A stretch of 64,000 nt of DNA from Haladaptatus paucihalophilus DX253 (GTDB taxonomy: Archaea > Halobacteriota > Halobacteria > Halobacteriales > Haladaptataceae): NCBI RefSeq assembly GCF_000376445.1, contig NZ_AQXI01000003.1, positions 62,001 to 126,000 of the forward strand, written 5' to 3'. Below, piece after piece: positions 9,042 to 16,753 of the stretch. A program made the translations under genes and the position numbers. Under the pieces are notes generated by a model. That model made no database searches and was not told the DNA's origin. It saw only the letters and a program-made list of their open reading frames with translations. The stretch's first letter is position 1. Each line of letters starts with the position of its first letter.

Positions 9042-9287
9042 TTACGCGTCCGCTTCGGTTTCGACCGTCGGGTTCTGCTCGGTGTCGCTGCCGGAGTCGC
9101 GCATCTCGCGGAGCTCCGTCTCGACTTCCTCGCGGCCTTTCTTGAACTCTCCCATCGCCTCACCGGTCGAACGGGCGAGTTTCGGAATCTTGTTTGCACC
9201 GAACAGGAGGACCGCGATGAGCAGAATCACCGCGAGTTCCATCCCACCGGGAACCGGCCCGAACAGCGGAATCATTTCGACTACCAT
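9042..9287 (-). CDS. tatA: Twin-arginine translocase subunit TatA/TatE family
   Basis: Protein of 81 residues: short N-terminus with FGPVPGG, one TM helix (MELAVILLIAVLLFGANKIP), the diagnostic FG motif and hinge, then an amphipathic helix (KLARSTGEAMGEFKKG) and a charged tail. It forms the pore component of the Tat pathway, the main export route in haloarchaea. The ATG at 9287 is preferred because a TATA box lies 25-32 nt upstream; a second in-frame ATG is at 9275. No tatC is adjacent, which is normal in this group. Confidence 0.95.
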   Translation of the reverse strand: MVVEMIPLFGPVPGGMELAVILLIAVLLFGANKIPKLARSTGEAMGEFKKGREEVETELREMRDSGSDTEQNPTVETEADA

Positions 9288-9311
9288 CTGTGTAAAACGA
9301 TACCGTTCGGT

Positions 9312-9319
9312 TATTTATA
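9312..9319 (-). promoter_or_regulatory. TATA box of tatA
   Basis: TATAAATA on the minus strand, centred about 28 nt before the tatA ATG at 9287. This predicts a leaderless transcript, typical of haloarchaea. Confidence 0.7.
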
Positions 9320-9332
9320 GGCTTTTTGCCTC

Positions 9333-9349
9333 GTGGTAACTGTTACCAC
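9333..9349. promoter_or_regulatory. Perfect 17-nt palindrome upstream of tatA
   Basis: GTGGTAACTGTTACCAC is a perfect inverted repeat (8 nt arms, 1 nt centre). It lies immediately upstream of the tatA TATA box, in the position of an archaeal activator or repressor site. No regulator can be assigned. Confidence 0.55.
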
Positions 9350-9524
9350 AACTCTGCTCGTCTCTCCTCCTTCTTTATCGTGTGCTAATTGTCGTTTTCT
9401 CCCCTCCGTTTTTCAGCACCTTACTGATATTGCTATTTGTCGGCCGCAAGAGACGGTATGTCGCTTGAATCGGTTGCGCATGCTGTCTACTAGAATCAGG
9501 TACGAATACAGACAAATAAAAACA

Positions 9525-9532
9525 TTTATATA
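9525..9532 (+). promoter_or_regulatory. TATA box of the 9556 membrane protein gene
   Basis: TTTATATA preceded by an A-rich BRE-like stretch (AAAAAC), 24-31 nt before the ATG at 9556. A leaderless transcript is expected. The surrounding 9350-9555 region is clearly more A+T-rich than the rest of the window and holds no gene I can support. Confidence 0.75.
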
Positions 9533-9555
9533 ATTGCTCCCGGGCGAAACTGGAT

Positions 9556-10122
9556 ATGGAGTCAACAGCAACGTCGGATGCCGAACCGCAGTCGATGCGG
9601 TCGAAACGACTCGCGTCGTTCTGCACTCGCGGGTTCACGTTCGGTCTTCTCTCGTATCTCGTCGGCTATCTCCTCGTCGCGGCACTGTTCGTCGTCGGTC
9701 CCGCGAACGTCGAGGGGCCCCTCGATGTCAAACTCAAGTGGTTCGGATTCGCGTTCTACAACGCCCACTTCATTCCCATCGCCATCGGGAGCCAATCGTA
9801 CAACTACATCAGTCAGGCGTCCGACCCGGCGGTTCCGCCCATCGTGTACTACGCGATTCCGGTCGTCTCGCTCCTCGCGACGAGCGCCGTGTTCTCCGCA
9901 CGCAACCGTCTGGGTGAGACGGTCGAAACCGTCGTCTACTCCGGCGCGAGCATCACCGTCGGATACGCGGCGATGGCAATCGTCGGCGCGTTCACCTTCA
10001 CGCTCCCTATCCTCGGGATGACGGCGCAACCGGACCTTCAAAAGGCGGCCGCCATCGGTGCCGCGTATCCCATCGTGCTGGCGACCGTGACCACCTTCGC
10101 GGTCGTTTTCCTCCGGCGATAA
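9556..10122 (+). CDS. Four- or five-TM haloarchaeal membrane protein, unknown function
   Basis: Protein of 188 residues with an N-terminal polar stretch and hydrophobic segments at about residues 27-48, 62-78, 95-112, 128-152 and 168-186. No catalytic motif is visible. The last helix ends at the C-terminus (VVFLRR). Similar uncharacterised membrane proteins are common in haloarchaea. It is convergent with the thioredoxin gene. The start is well supported by the TATA box about 28 nt upstream. Confidence 0.8.
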   Translation: MESTATSDAEPQSMRSKRLASFCTRGFTFGLLSYLVGYLLVAALFVVGPANVEGPLDVKLKWFGFAFYNAHFIPIAIGSQSYNYISQASDPAVPPIVYYAIPVVSLLATSAVFSARNRLGETVETVVYSGASITVGYAAMAIVGAFTFTLPILGMTAQPDLQKAAAIGAAYPIVLATVTTFAVVFLRR

Positions 10123-10155
10123 CAGATAACAGCTTCGCGGTATCGATCGCTTCGA

Positions 10156-10503
10156 TTACGCACCGCTCGATGTTTCGACGAATTCGACGACCGCCTCCGT
10201 TCCCCGAAAGCCGTCGGCCATTCGGTCGACGAGTTCGCCATCCTCGAACAGCAGGAGGGTCGGCACGCTCCGGATGTCGTATCGCTCGACCAGCGAGAGG
10301 TCCTCTCCGAGGTTGACCATCGCAACCGCGACGTCCGTCGCGCGGGCGACGTTCCCGACGACGGGTTCGATGGCCTGACAGAGGGCACAGCCGTTCGTGT
10401 AGCAATCGACCAGCAGTCGGTCGTGTTTCTCGATACAGCGGTCGAGTTCGTCGGCGTCTTCGACCCGTAGCGGCTTCGTATCATCCTCGCTCACGTCGTT
10501 CAC
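10156..10503 (-). CDS. Thioredoxin family protein
   Basis: Thioredoxin fold of 115 residues: beta strand RLLVDCYTNG, redox motif CALC (instead of the classical CGPC), cis-proline loop RSVPTLLLFEDGELVDRMADGF. The CALC active site changes the expected redox potential compared with CGPC but keeps both cysteines, so it should be active as a disulfide oxidoreductase or a thiol-dependent partner protein. It stands alone, with no reductase gene adjacent. Confidence 0.92.
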   Translation of the reverse strand: MNDVSEDDTKPLRVEDADELDRCIEKHDRLLVDCYTNGCALCQAIEPVVGNVARATDVAVAMVNLGEDLSLVERYDIRSVPTLLLFEDGELVDRMADGFRGTEAVVEFVETSSGA

Positions 10504-10569
10504 GAGCGGAGTACGTGCGCAGCGTACTTGGGAAACTCGTTTTCGGAACTCTTCGTTTCGACGGGTCGC

Positions 10570-11301
10570 TTACGCGTGCCGTTCGATTTCCGAGCGGAGT
10601 GCCGATTCCATCTCCCGTGCATCCTCGTTCGTGAACGACAGTTTCGACCACCGCTCGTCGATGTCGGCCATCTCCGAGAGCAGACCGCCGCGGCGGTCGA
10701 TTTCGAGCTTCACGTCGAGTCCCGTTCCGGTCTCCGTGGGGACGACTTCGAGTTCGTCGAGCGCACCGGCGAACGGACCAGCGTGCGGGACGAACTCCAA
10801 CTCCTGTACGAACCGTCCGGGGAAGATGGACCCCGGTGCCTGCTCGCACTCGGCCGACCTGAGCCTGAATCCGAGCGAGTCGAGCGCGTCCATGAACGCA
10901 CCGAGCCGCGGGCCGGGTTCGACCTGCACCGGGTCCTCGTCCTCGGGGTCCATCGACCAGTCGATATCGAGGCCGGTTTCGAGCCACACGTTCGTCCGCC
11001 CGGCCGTGATGGGCGCATCGAGTGGGACGTCGATGGTGACGGGGAACGTCCGCTCCTCGTCCGGGCCGATGGTGAACGGGTCGGCGACCTGAAACTTGTC
11101 GATGACGCCGGTTCGAACGCTGTCGTCGGTTTTGTATCGGGTCAACAGCGCGAAGTAGATGGCGTCAATTTCCTGTTCGGAAGAGCCGCCTTCGACGCGG
11201 ACTTCGACATCGACCGACTCTCCGGCCGAGAGCGTGGTTTTCGGGAGGACGGTATCGACGCGAGCGGAACCAATACCAACGCGGGAAAGGATTTGTTTCA
11301 T
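10570..11301 (-). CDS. Spo0M-like (sporulation-control/arrestin-fold) protein
   Basis: Protein of 243 residues starting MKQILSRVGIGSARVDTVLP, the characteristic Spo0M opening. It is two beta-sandwich arrestin-like halves with LSAGESVDVEVRVEGG and later EFVPHAGPF. The frame is open for 54 more codons, but a TATA box at 11328-11334 lies 27-33 nt before the ATG at 11301 and rules out the longer forms. Bacillus Spo0M modulates sporulation; haloarchaea do not sporulate, so its role here is unknown, possibly scaffold or trafficking. Confidence 0.9.
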   Translation of the reverse strand: MKQILSRVGIGSARVDTVLPKTTLSAGESVDVEVRVEGGSSEQEIDAIYFALLTRYKTDDSVRTGVIDKFQVADPFTIGPDEERTFPVTIDVPLDAPITAGRTNVWLETGLDIDWSMDPEDEDPVQVEPGPRLGAFMDALDSLGFRLRSAECEQAPGSIFPGRFVQELEFVPHAGPFAGALDELEVVPTETGTGLDVKLEIDRRGGLLSEMADIDERWSKLSFTNEDAREMESALRSEIERHA

Positions 11302-11327
11302 TCCACCGGTCACTTGCTCCATTTCCG

Positions 11328-11334
11328 ATATAAG
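11328..11334 (-). promoter_or_regulatory. TATA box of the Spo0M-like gene
   Basis: CTTATAT on the minus strand, 27-33 nt upstream of ATG 11301. It decides the start codon, because the longer candidate start at 11322 would lie upstream of the expected transcription start. Confidence 0.7.
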
Positions 11335-11398
11335 CTTTGTTGGTGCAGGTCGGTAGCGTTCGACACGGCTTTGTGTCCCGCCATCGCCCCTTCGAGCG

Positions 11399-11896
11399 AT
11401 GACCGAGCCGGAACGCGCCGCCCGTGAATTTCTCCTCGCCGACCGCCGAGAAACCGTCCGCACCCTTCTGCAGTGTGCGAAGCGAGTCGCCGAGGGGTGG
11501 GACGACGGTTCGACGGACGGCCCCGATTCAACGGACGCCCCCGATCCAACTGGCGGCCGGAACTCGACGACCGACCGAGATTCCGTCGTCCGACCGCTCT
11601 CGCGCGAGCTTCGGAAGACGGGGTTGTTGGAGCGACTCCCCGACCTCCTCTCGGAGACGGTAACCGCCGCCGGATTCTCGCTTCAGGCGCGACCGGTTCC
11701 CGCGCCGCCGTACGTGGCCGTGACCAGTCGCGGGCCGGTCCTTCGCGCCACCCTCCCGGCGGGTCGCCTCGTCGTTTCGTTTCGCCTGTTCGACGTGGTT
11801 CGAGACGAGAATGCCACCCGAGAGGACGGGATTCGGGTTCGGTACGTTCTCGGCGCGCGCGACCCCGAGAAGGTCGTCTCGGTCGAATTGCGGTGA
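11399..11896 (+). CDS. Conserved-looking haloarchaeal protein, unknown function
   Basis: Protein of 165 residues. Residues 1-35 form a helical region (EPERAAREFLLADRRETVRTLLQCAKRVAEGW), residues 36-62 are a low-complexity Asp/Ser/Pro linker, and residues 65-165 form a compact alpha/beta domain (LRKTGLLERLPDLLSE, PYVAVTSRGPVLRATLP, RLVVSFRLFDV). No known motif. It is divergent from the Spo0M-like gene and overlaps nothing; codon use is typical of the neighbours. Confidence 0.75.
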   Translation: MTEPERAAREFLLADRRETVRTLLQCAKRVAEGWDDGSTDGPDSTDAPDPTGGRNSTTDRDSVVRPLSRELRKTGLLERLPDLLSETVTAAGFSLQARPVPAPPYVAVTSRGPVLRATLPAGRLVVSFRLFDVVRDENATREDGIRVRYVLGARDPEKVVSVELR

Positions 11897-11918
11897 CTCC
11901 TCCCGCCGTCGAGCGGCG

Positions 11919-12365
11919 TCAGGTCGCTGGCGGTTCGACGCTCACGGTTCCCGCCGCGCCGCCCGCGATTGCGCCCTCCAGCGCGACGATTATCCCCGCG
12001 AGGAGCGGCAGGGCGATGCCGAGTTGCGCGTCGTACGCGGCCAGCCAAAGCGGGATGCCGCCCGTCGCTATCAGGTAGTTCATGCCCCAGAGCGCGCCCA
12101 CCTCGCTTCCGGGCGTCGCCATGGTGTAGCCGAGGACGGCGGCGAGGGCGATGCCGCCTATCGCGCCCGCCAGCAGGCCGTGCCGGAATCCGTCGCGCCA
12201 GTTGCCGCCCGCGAACCATCCGGCGACGTACCCGCCCGCGAGGCCGACGGCGAGGAGGGCCAGCGCCGCCGAGACGCGGACGCTTCGGGGGAGCGGAATC
12301 GTCGCGCCGACGGCGACCGCGAGCAATTCGACCAGCGCGCCCGCACCGACCGCTTCGAATCGCAT
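11919..12365 (-). CDS. DUF5518-like multi-TM membrane protein
   Basis: Protein of 148 residues, glycine- and alanine-rich, with about four TM helices. The alternating pattern of GxxxG-type helices (AGGYVAGWFAGGNWRDGFRHGLLAGAIGGIALAAVLG) resembles the DUF5518 group of haloarchaeal membrane proteins. The ATG at 12365 is preferred over the GTG at 12374. Function unknown. The family assignment is tentative. Confidence 0.7.
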   Translation of the reverse strand: MRFEAVGAGALVELLAVAVGATIPLPRSVRVSAALALLAVGLAGGYVAGWFAGGNWRDGFRHGLLAGAIGGIALAAVLGYTMATPGSEVGALWGMNYLIATGGIPLWLAAYDAQLGIALPLLAGIIVALEGAIAGGAAGTVSVEPPAT

Positions 12366-12440
12366 GCCCCACACTGGGCGCTTCGTGCGGGAAGGCGTTT
12401 CGGCCTCCCCTGCCCCGATTCGAACGCTCGATGGGGTTCG

Positions 12441-12448
12441 AATATTAA
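12441..12448 (+). promoter_or_regulatory. TATA-like element of the MBL hydrolase gene
   Basis: AATATTAA lies 25-32 nt before the ATG at 12473. It supports that ATG over the in-frame start at 12449, which would be in the promoter. Confidence 0.55.
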
Positions 12449-12472
12449 GTGTCCGCGACCCGTCGCCCCGAT

Positions 12473-13153
12473 ATGGCCCGGCAACTCGCTCCCGGCGTGT
12501 GGATGCTCGAACTCGCGGTTCCCGTCGTTGGCGCGAACGCCTTCCTCGTGGACGACGGCGAGGTGACGCTCGTGGACGCGGGCTTGCCGCGATTCGGGTT
12601 GCGCCGCGAACTCCACGAAGCGGGTTACGACGCCGCCGATATCGACCGCGTGCTGCTCACGCACTACGACATCGACCACGTTGGCGGCCTCCGCGACCTC
12701 CCCTCCCTCGACGCGCCGGTGTTCGTCGGCGAACGCGACGCCGACCTGCTCGCCGGGCGGTACGACCCGCCGCTTTTCCACCACAAGGGAGCGTTTCACC
12801 GATTCGCGCGCCGACTCGTTTCGATTCCCTCCCGGTTCGACGTCCGCCCCGTCGGCCACGGCGCGCGAATCGGCGAATTCACGGCCTACCACACGCCCGG
12901 CCACAATCCGGGGCACACGGCCTACGTTCACGACGGACTCGGCGTCGGCTTCCTCGGCGACCTCGTGTGGGAGCGCGACGGGACGCTGACGCCGCCCGAG
13001 TGGTGGGACTCCTACGACACCGGCGAAATCCGACGGAGCATCCGGGCGTTCGCCGGGTCCATCCCGCCGCTCGACCTCCTCTGTATGGGTCACGGCACGC
13101 CGATTCTCCGCGGCGGGTCCGACGCGCTCGCGTCGCTGGCTCGACAACTGTGA
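12473..13153 (+). CDS. MBL-fold metallo-hydrolase
   Basis: Protein of 226 residues starting MARQLAPGVWMLEL. The metallo-beta-lactamase core is clear: VTLVDAG, the metal motif LTHYDIDHVGG, the downstream HTPGHNPGH and the terminal CMGHGTPIL. The usual HxHxDH has Asp in place of the second histidine (HYDIDH), a known variation within the superfamily. The substrate cannot be told; glyoxalase II-like or lactonase-like hydrolases share this architecture. It is monocistronic. Confidence 0.88.
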   Translation: MARQLAPGVWMLELAVPVVGANAFLVDDGEVTLVDAGLPRFGLRRELHEAGYDAADIDRVLLTHYDIDHVGGLRDLPSLDAPVFVGERDADLLAGRYDPPLFHHKGAFHRFARRLVSIPSRFDVRPVGHGARIGEFTAYHTPGHNPGHTAYVHDGLGVGFLGDLVWERDGTLTPPEWWDSYDTGEIRRSIRAFAGSIPPLDLLCMGHGTPILRGGSDALASLARQL

Positions 13154-13605
13154 CGCGTTTCGGTGATTCCTGTTGTTGCACCTCTCCCCGCCTCTAGCGT
13201 TCGTTCTCCCGTTCGAAACTCCTCGGTCCTTTCAGCCGTGATTTCAACCGCTAAGGTTCATCCACCCCGATTTCGGCTTCGCCTCTTTTTCCACCCGAAT
13301 CGACCGGACGAGCGGCCGCTGGAAATCGGAAGCCGACCGTTCGACGGCGTGGGGTGGCCAAGTGAGCGGACCGAGCGGACGCTTTGCGTTCGCTCGGGGA
13401 GCGGGCGGTGGGGTTGGGTGCGGTGGAGTGGGTAGTCCCTAGCGACTGCAATCACCATCGCTGTTCTCCCCATCGTCGTTCTCCTCACCGATGTCGCCGT
13501 CGAGGCTATCGAATTCACGTGTTTCCCGGCCTCATTCCTTCTTCACGCATTTCTCCACACGTTCCCCAGTCACGCGGTTCTCCAATCACGCCGTTCCGTT
13601 CGATT
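13154..13605. other. 452-nt convergent intergenic region with strong hairpin
   Basis: Lies between two convergent genes. I find no supported ORF. It holds a 27-nt hairpin (13371-13397) and, at 13450-13600, a pyrimidine-rich stretch with degenerate returns of TCACG and TTCTCC. Confidence 0.6.
13371..13397. terminator. 12-bp stem hairpin with TTT loop, possible 3' processing or termination structure
   Basis: The arms CCGAGCGGACGC and GCGTTCGCTCGG pair over 12 bp with one G-U type mismatch around a TTT loop. It sits between convergent genes. Haloarchaeal genomes often carry related GAGCGAACG palindromes, so this may be a dispersed palindromic element rather than a true terminator; no T-run follows it. 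Confidence 0.4.
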
Positions 13606-14289
13606 TCATACGCCGAGTTCGTCGGCGAACTCGGACAGCGACTCGACGGTCAGGTCGGGGTCGCCGTCGAACGGTTCCCACGGCATATCCTTTCGATTCA
13701 GCCACACGCCCTGCAGTCCGGCGTGTCTCGCACCCATCACGTCGAACCACCCGGCCGTAACGTGGGCGAGTTCCTCGACCGGCACGTCGATTCGGTCGGC
13801 GGCGTGGCGGTACAGTTCCGCGTCGGGTTTGAACGTCCTCACCTCGTCGGCGCTGATGGTGTCCGAAAGCAGGTCGCCGATGTCGGCGTGTTCGACCATC
13901 GAATCGAGCATTTCGGGGTTGCCGTTCGAGACGACGTAACAGTCGTAGCCGCCGTCCCGCAACCGCTCGATGCCGCTCCGAACGTCGTCGAACACGTCGA
14001 GTTCGTGGTAGACCGCGAGGATTTCGTCGCGCTCGTCCGCGGACACGTCCGCGTCGTGGACCGACAGGGCGTATTCGAGCGCGTCGCGGTTCATCTCGTA
14101 GAACGTTTGATACGCGTCGATGTGATTGGCCACGAAGGTGTATTCGAGCGACCGAGCGCGCCAGAGTTTCGAGACGGGTTCCGGGTCGGCGACGCGCTCC
14201 GCGAGCGCCTTCTCGGCGGCGTCCACGTCCACCAGCGTGCTGTACGAGTCGAACGTCACCGTCGAAACGCGGTCGGAATCGAAGGCCAT
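13606..14289 (-). CDS. HAD-superfamily hydrolase, haloacid dehalogenase type II-like
   Basis: Protein of 227 residues. Motif I is TVTFDSYSTLVDV with the nucleophile Asp14, motif II is VVSNGNPEM, motif III lysine is in RTFKPDAELY and motif IV is AGWFDVMGARHAGL. The cap domain lies between residues 20 and 100. Type II 2-haloacid dehalogenases share this pattern, but many such archaeal proteins are phosphatases, so dehalogenation is only one possibility. Monocistronic. Confidence 0.9.
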   Translation of the reverse strand: MAFDSDRVSTVTFDSYSTLVDVDAAEKALAERVADPEPVSKLWRARSLEYTFVANHIDAYQTFYEMNRDALEYALSVHDADVSADERDEILAVYHELDVFDDVRSGIERLRDGGYDCYVVSNGNPEMLDSMVEHADIGDLLSDTISADEVRTFKPDAELYRHAADRIDVPVEELAHVTAGWFDVMGARHAGLQGVWLNRKDMPWEPFDGDPDLTVESLSEFADELGV

Positions 14290-14373
14290 GCGTCGAACCG
14301 ACGGAGCGGGGCAGGTTAATCCCTGGGGCGCGGCGGCACCACGACTATTTCCCTCCCCGTCCTATATCCGAAT

Positions 14374-14727
14374 ATGACCACGGCAAACGACGGTAACTCG
14401 TTCCTCCGACTGCTCGTCGTCATCGTTATCGCCCTCCTGGTGTTCCCGATGGCGATGATGCTGTTCGCGTTCCCCATGATGGGCGGGTGGATGATGGGCG
14501 GTCAATACGGCCCGGGATACGGGGCGATGCCCGTGTGGGGCTGGCTCGTCATGCTCGTCCCGCTCGGTCTCCTCGTCGCGCTGGGCTATCTCGCTTACCG
14601 AGTTCTCCGCTCCGGCGAGCACGGGACCGACCCGGCGCTCGCCGAACTGCGGATGGCGTACGCCCGCGGCGACATCTCGGAGGAGGAGTTCGAAAATCGA
14701 CGCGAGCGACTCCGCGGCGAGCGCTGA
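14374..14727 (+). CDS. SHOCT-domain membrane protein with Met/Gly-rich segment
   Basis: Protein of 117 residues. Two TM helices (residues 12-34 and about 52-75) flank a methionine- and glycine-rich loop (MMGGWMMGGQYGPGYGAM). The C-terminus is a canonical SHOCT domain (DPALAELRMAYARGDISEEEFENRRERL). SHOCT proteins are small, often oligomerising membrane-associated proteins of unknown role. The Met-rich loop is reminiscent of copper-handling proteins, which is an inference. It is convergent with the DUF4396 gene, 6 nt apart. Confidence 0.87.
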   Translation: MTTANDGNSFLRLLVVIVIALLVFPMAMMLFAFPMMGGWMMGGQYGPGYGAMPVWGWLVMLVPLGLLVALGYLAYRVLRSGEHGTDPALAELRMAYARGDISEEEFENRRERLRGER

Positions 14728-14733
14728 CCGCGT

Positions 14734-15465
14734 TCAGTCGGCGGAGTGCGCGCTTCCCTCGCCCATCTTTTTCGGGTTCATCATCCCCTCCTTGACGCCG
14801 AAGCGGACGAGCGCGGCGTTCACCGGGTAGGCGAACAGGAACCCCACCGAGAGCGAGAAGGCGAGCGACCCCCAGAACAGGGGACTCCCGAACTTCGCGC
14901 CCCCGGCGAGCAGGAGGTCCGTGCCGATGGCCGTGATTTCCATGATGGTTATCGACGGCGTTTCGCTGTAGAAGGCGTCGGCGAACGCCGTCCGGAAGCC
15001 TTCTCCCTCCTGCATCAGCGGCCCGACCGTCAGCGCGTAGCCGAAGACGTACGCGAGTGAGAACGTCCCCGCGGCCTGGACGAGCGTGCTCCCGATTGCG
15101 AGCATGCCCGCGATGGCGACCAAGCCGACCACTTCCCCGGCACCGCAGCCGGAGTAACAGTGTGCGGTCGAGCGAAAGCCGCGACGCCACAGCGAATCGT
15201 GGGAAATCTGGGTTCGTCCGGAGTACCAGTAGATGGCCAGTCCGAACGGTCCGGAGTACAGCGCGACGAGCGTCCAGACGAACTTCATCAGCGAGGGGAG
15301 CGCCCCGTTTCGCTCCCGGATGTCCCACCACAGGACGCCGACACAAACGAGGACGAGAAGCGCCCACGCACCGAGTAACGTCGGATTCGACAGTATCGGC
15401 TTCAGTAGTTCCCGCGCTGGCTCGAACGCGTGTTCGACCTGCGTGACGACGTGTGTGAGTTGCAT
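14734..15465 (-). CDS. DUF4396 family membrane protein
   Basis: Protein of 243 residues with about six TM helices. The first half is a polar N-terminus plus TM helices ending in GPFGLAIYWYSGR; the DUF4396 core carries the diagnostic HCYSGCGAGEVVG, where His and two Cys could bind a metal. The C-terminus is MNPKKMGEGSAHSAD. DUF4396 genes are frequently near copper or heavy-metal genes in other organisms; here the neighbour is a Met-rich SHOCT protein. Function is not known. Confidence 0.87.
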   Translation of the reverse strand: MQLTHVVTQVEHAFEPARELLKPILSNPTLLGAWALLVLVCVGVLWWDIRERNGALPSLMKFVWTLVALYSGPFGLAIYWYSGRTQISHDSLWRRGFRSTAHCYSGCGAGEVVGLVAIAGMLAIGSTLVQAAGTFSLAYVFGYALTVGPLMQEGEGFRTAFADAFYSETPSITIMEITAIGTDLLLAGGAKFGSPLFWGSLAFSLSVGFLFAYPVNAALVRFGVKEGMMNPKKMGEGSAHSAD

Positions 15466-15610
15466 GCGATGGTCACCTCGGAGTCCGCGTTCGGACCCGG
15501 ATGTATGTGACCGCGCTTTTATACCGTTCTGGCTAATGACGACGAAAAATCACCGTCGGAAATGCACGGAAGACAAAAATCAGAGGCGCTTTCGTGTGCT
15601 CTATTTCAAT

Positions 15611-16585
15611 TCACTGGTGGCCGGACACGCGAACTGGTTCGTACGGTTCTTCGAGATACGCCATGTCGCCCGAGGAGAGGTCGATGTCGAGCGCCTCGAC
15701 GGCCTCCTCCAGGTGTTCGATGCTGGTCGTTCCGACGATGGGGGCGTCCACGGCGTCCTTGTGGAAGAGCCACGACAGCGCGATTTGCGCCATCGTAACG
15801 CCCTTCTCGGCGGCCAACTCCTGCACTCGTTCGTTGATTTCCTCGCCGCCACCCTCGGCGTAGGGGTGCTCGTGAGCGTAGTCGTCCGTCTTGCCGCGAG
15901 TAGTGTCCTCGAACGCCTCGTAGGGACGGGTGAGGAAGCCGCGGGCCAGCGGACTCCACGGGATGACACCCATGCCCTCCTTTTCACAGAGGGGGAGCAT
16001 CTCACGCTCTTCCTCCCGGTACGCGAGGTTGTAGTGGTTCTGCATCGTGACGAACCGGTCCAGTCCGATTCGCTCGCTGGTGTAGAGCGCCTCGGCGAGT
16101 TGGTGTGCCCACATCGAACTGGCGCCGAGATAGCGGACCTTCTCGCGTCGAACCGCGTCGTCCAGCGCCCGCATGGTGGTTTCGATGGGCGTGTCGGGGT
16201 CCCAGCGGTGAATCTGGTAGAGGTCGATGGTGTCCATGCCCAATCGCTCGCGGGAGTTGTCGAGTTCCTGCTCGATGGCCTTCCGCGACAGGCCCCCGGA
16301 GTTGGGGTCGTTTTCGTCCATCTGGAAGTAGCCCTTCGTGGCGACGACCATCTCGTCGCGTCGGCCCTCCAGCGCCTTCCCGAGGATTCGCTCGCTTTCG
16401 CCCTTCGAGTACATGTTCGCCGTGTCGAAGAAGTTGATACCGAGGTCGATGGCCCGCTCGATGATGGGCATGCTCTCGTCCTCGTCCAACACCCATTCGC
16501 GCCAGTCGCTCGACCCGAAGCTCATACAGCCGAGACAGATTCGACTGACTTCCATTCCGGTGTCCCCGAGCGTCGTATACTCCAT
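15611..16585 (-). CDS. Aldo/keto reductase
   Basis: (beta/alpha)8 NAD(P)H-dependent oxidoreductase of 324 residues. The catalytic tetrad is complete: Asp54 and Tyr59 in FFDTANMY, Lys84 in VATKG, His126 in YQIHRW. The C-terminal cofactor part is APIVGTTSIEHLEEAV. Overall it belongs to the YhdN/AKR11-like group. Substrate unknown; aldehyde or ketone reduction is expected. Monocistronic. Confidence 0.92.
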   Translation of the reverse strand: MEYTTLGDTGMEVSRICLGCMSFGSSDWREWVLDEDESMPIIERAIDLGINFFDTANMYSKGESERILGKALEGRRDEMVVATKGYFQMDENDPNSGGLSRKAIEQELDNSRERLGMDTIDLYQIHRWDPDTPIETTMRALDDAVRREKVRYLGASSMWAHQLAEALYTSERIGLDRFVTMQNHYNLAYREEEREMLPLCEKEGMGVIPWSPLARGFLTRPYEAFEDTTRGKTDDYAHEHPYAEGGGEEINERVQELAAEKGVTMAQIALSWLFHKDAVDAPIVGTTSIEHLEEAVEALDIDLSSGDMAYLEEPYEPVRVSGHQ

Positions 16586-16706
16586 GCGCGTTCGCTCGTC
16601 GCCCGCGAGGAAAAAGGTACGGGCAACGGAGATTCCCTCGGTCGAACGAACGGCCTCTCCCGCGAAGTACGGTATCGGGAGGAGAACCCCACGGATTTCG
16701 ATACTA

Positions 16707-16717
16707 CTAATTATTAG
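16707..16717. promoter_or_regulatory. AT-rich palindrome/promoter element before the sensor kinase
   Basis: CTAATTATTAG is a perfect 11-nt palindrome 37-47 nt before the kinase ATG. It may act as TATA/BRE or as an operator. Confidence 0.4.
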
Positions 16718-16753
16718 GCAACGAATACGATAGTTGATAGAGAAGTTGAAACG

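Noticed and set aside
12400-12450. TTCGAA-rich stretch looked at as a possible tRNA T-arm
   Set aside because: No acceptor stem, anticodon arm or CCA could be placed around it. No tRNA or rRNA gene was recognised in the window.
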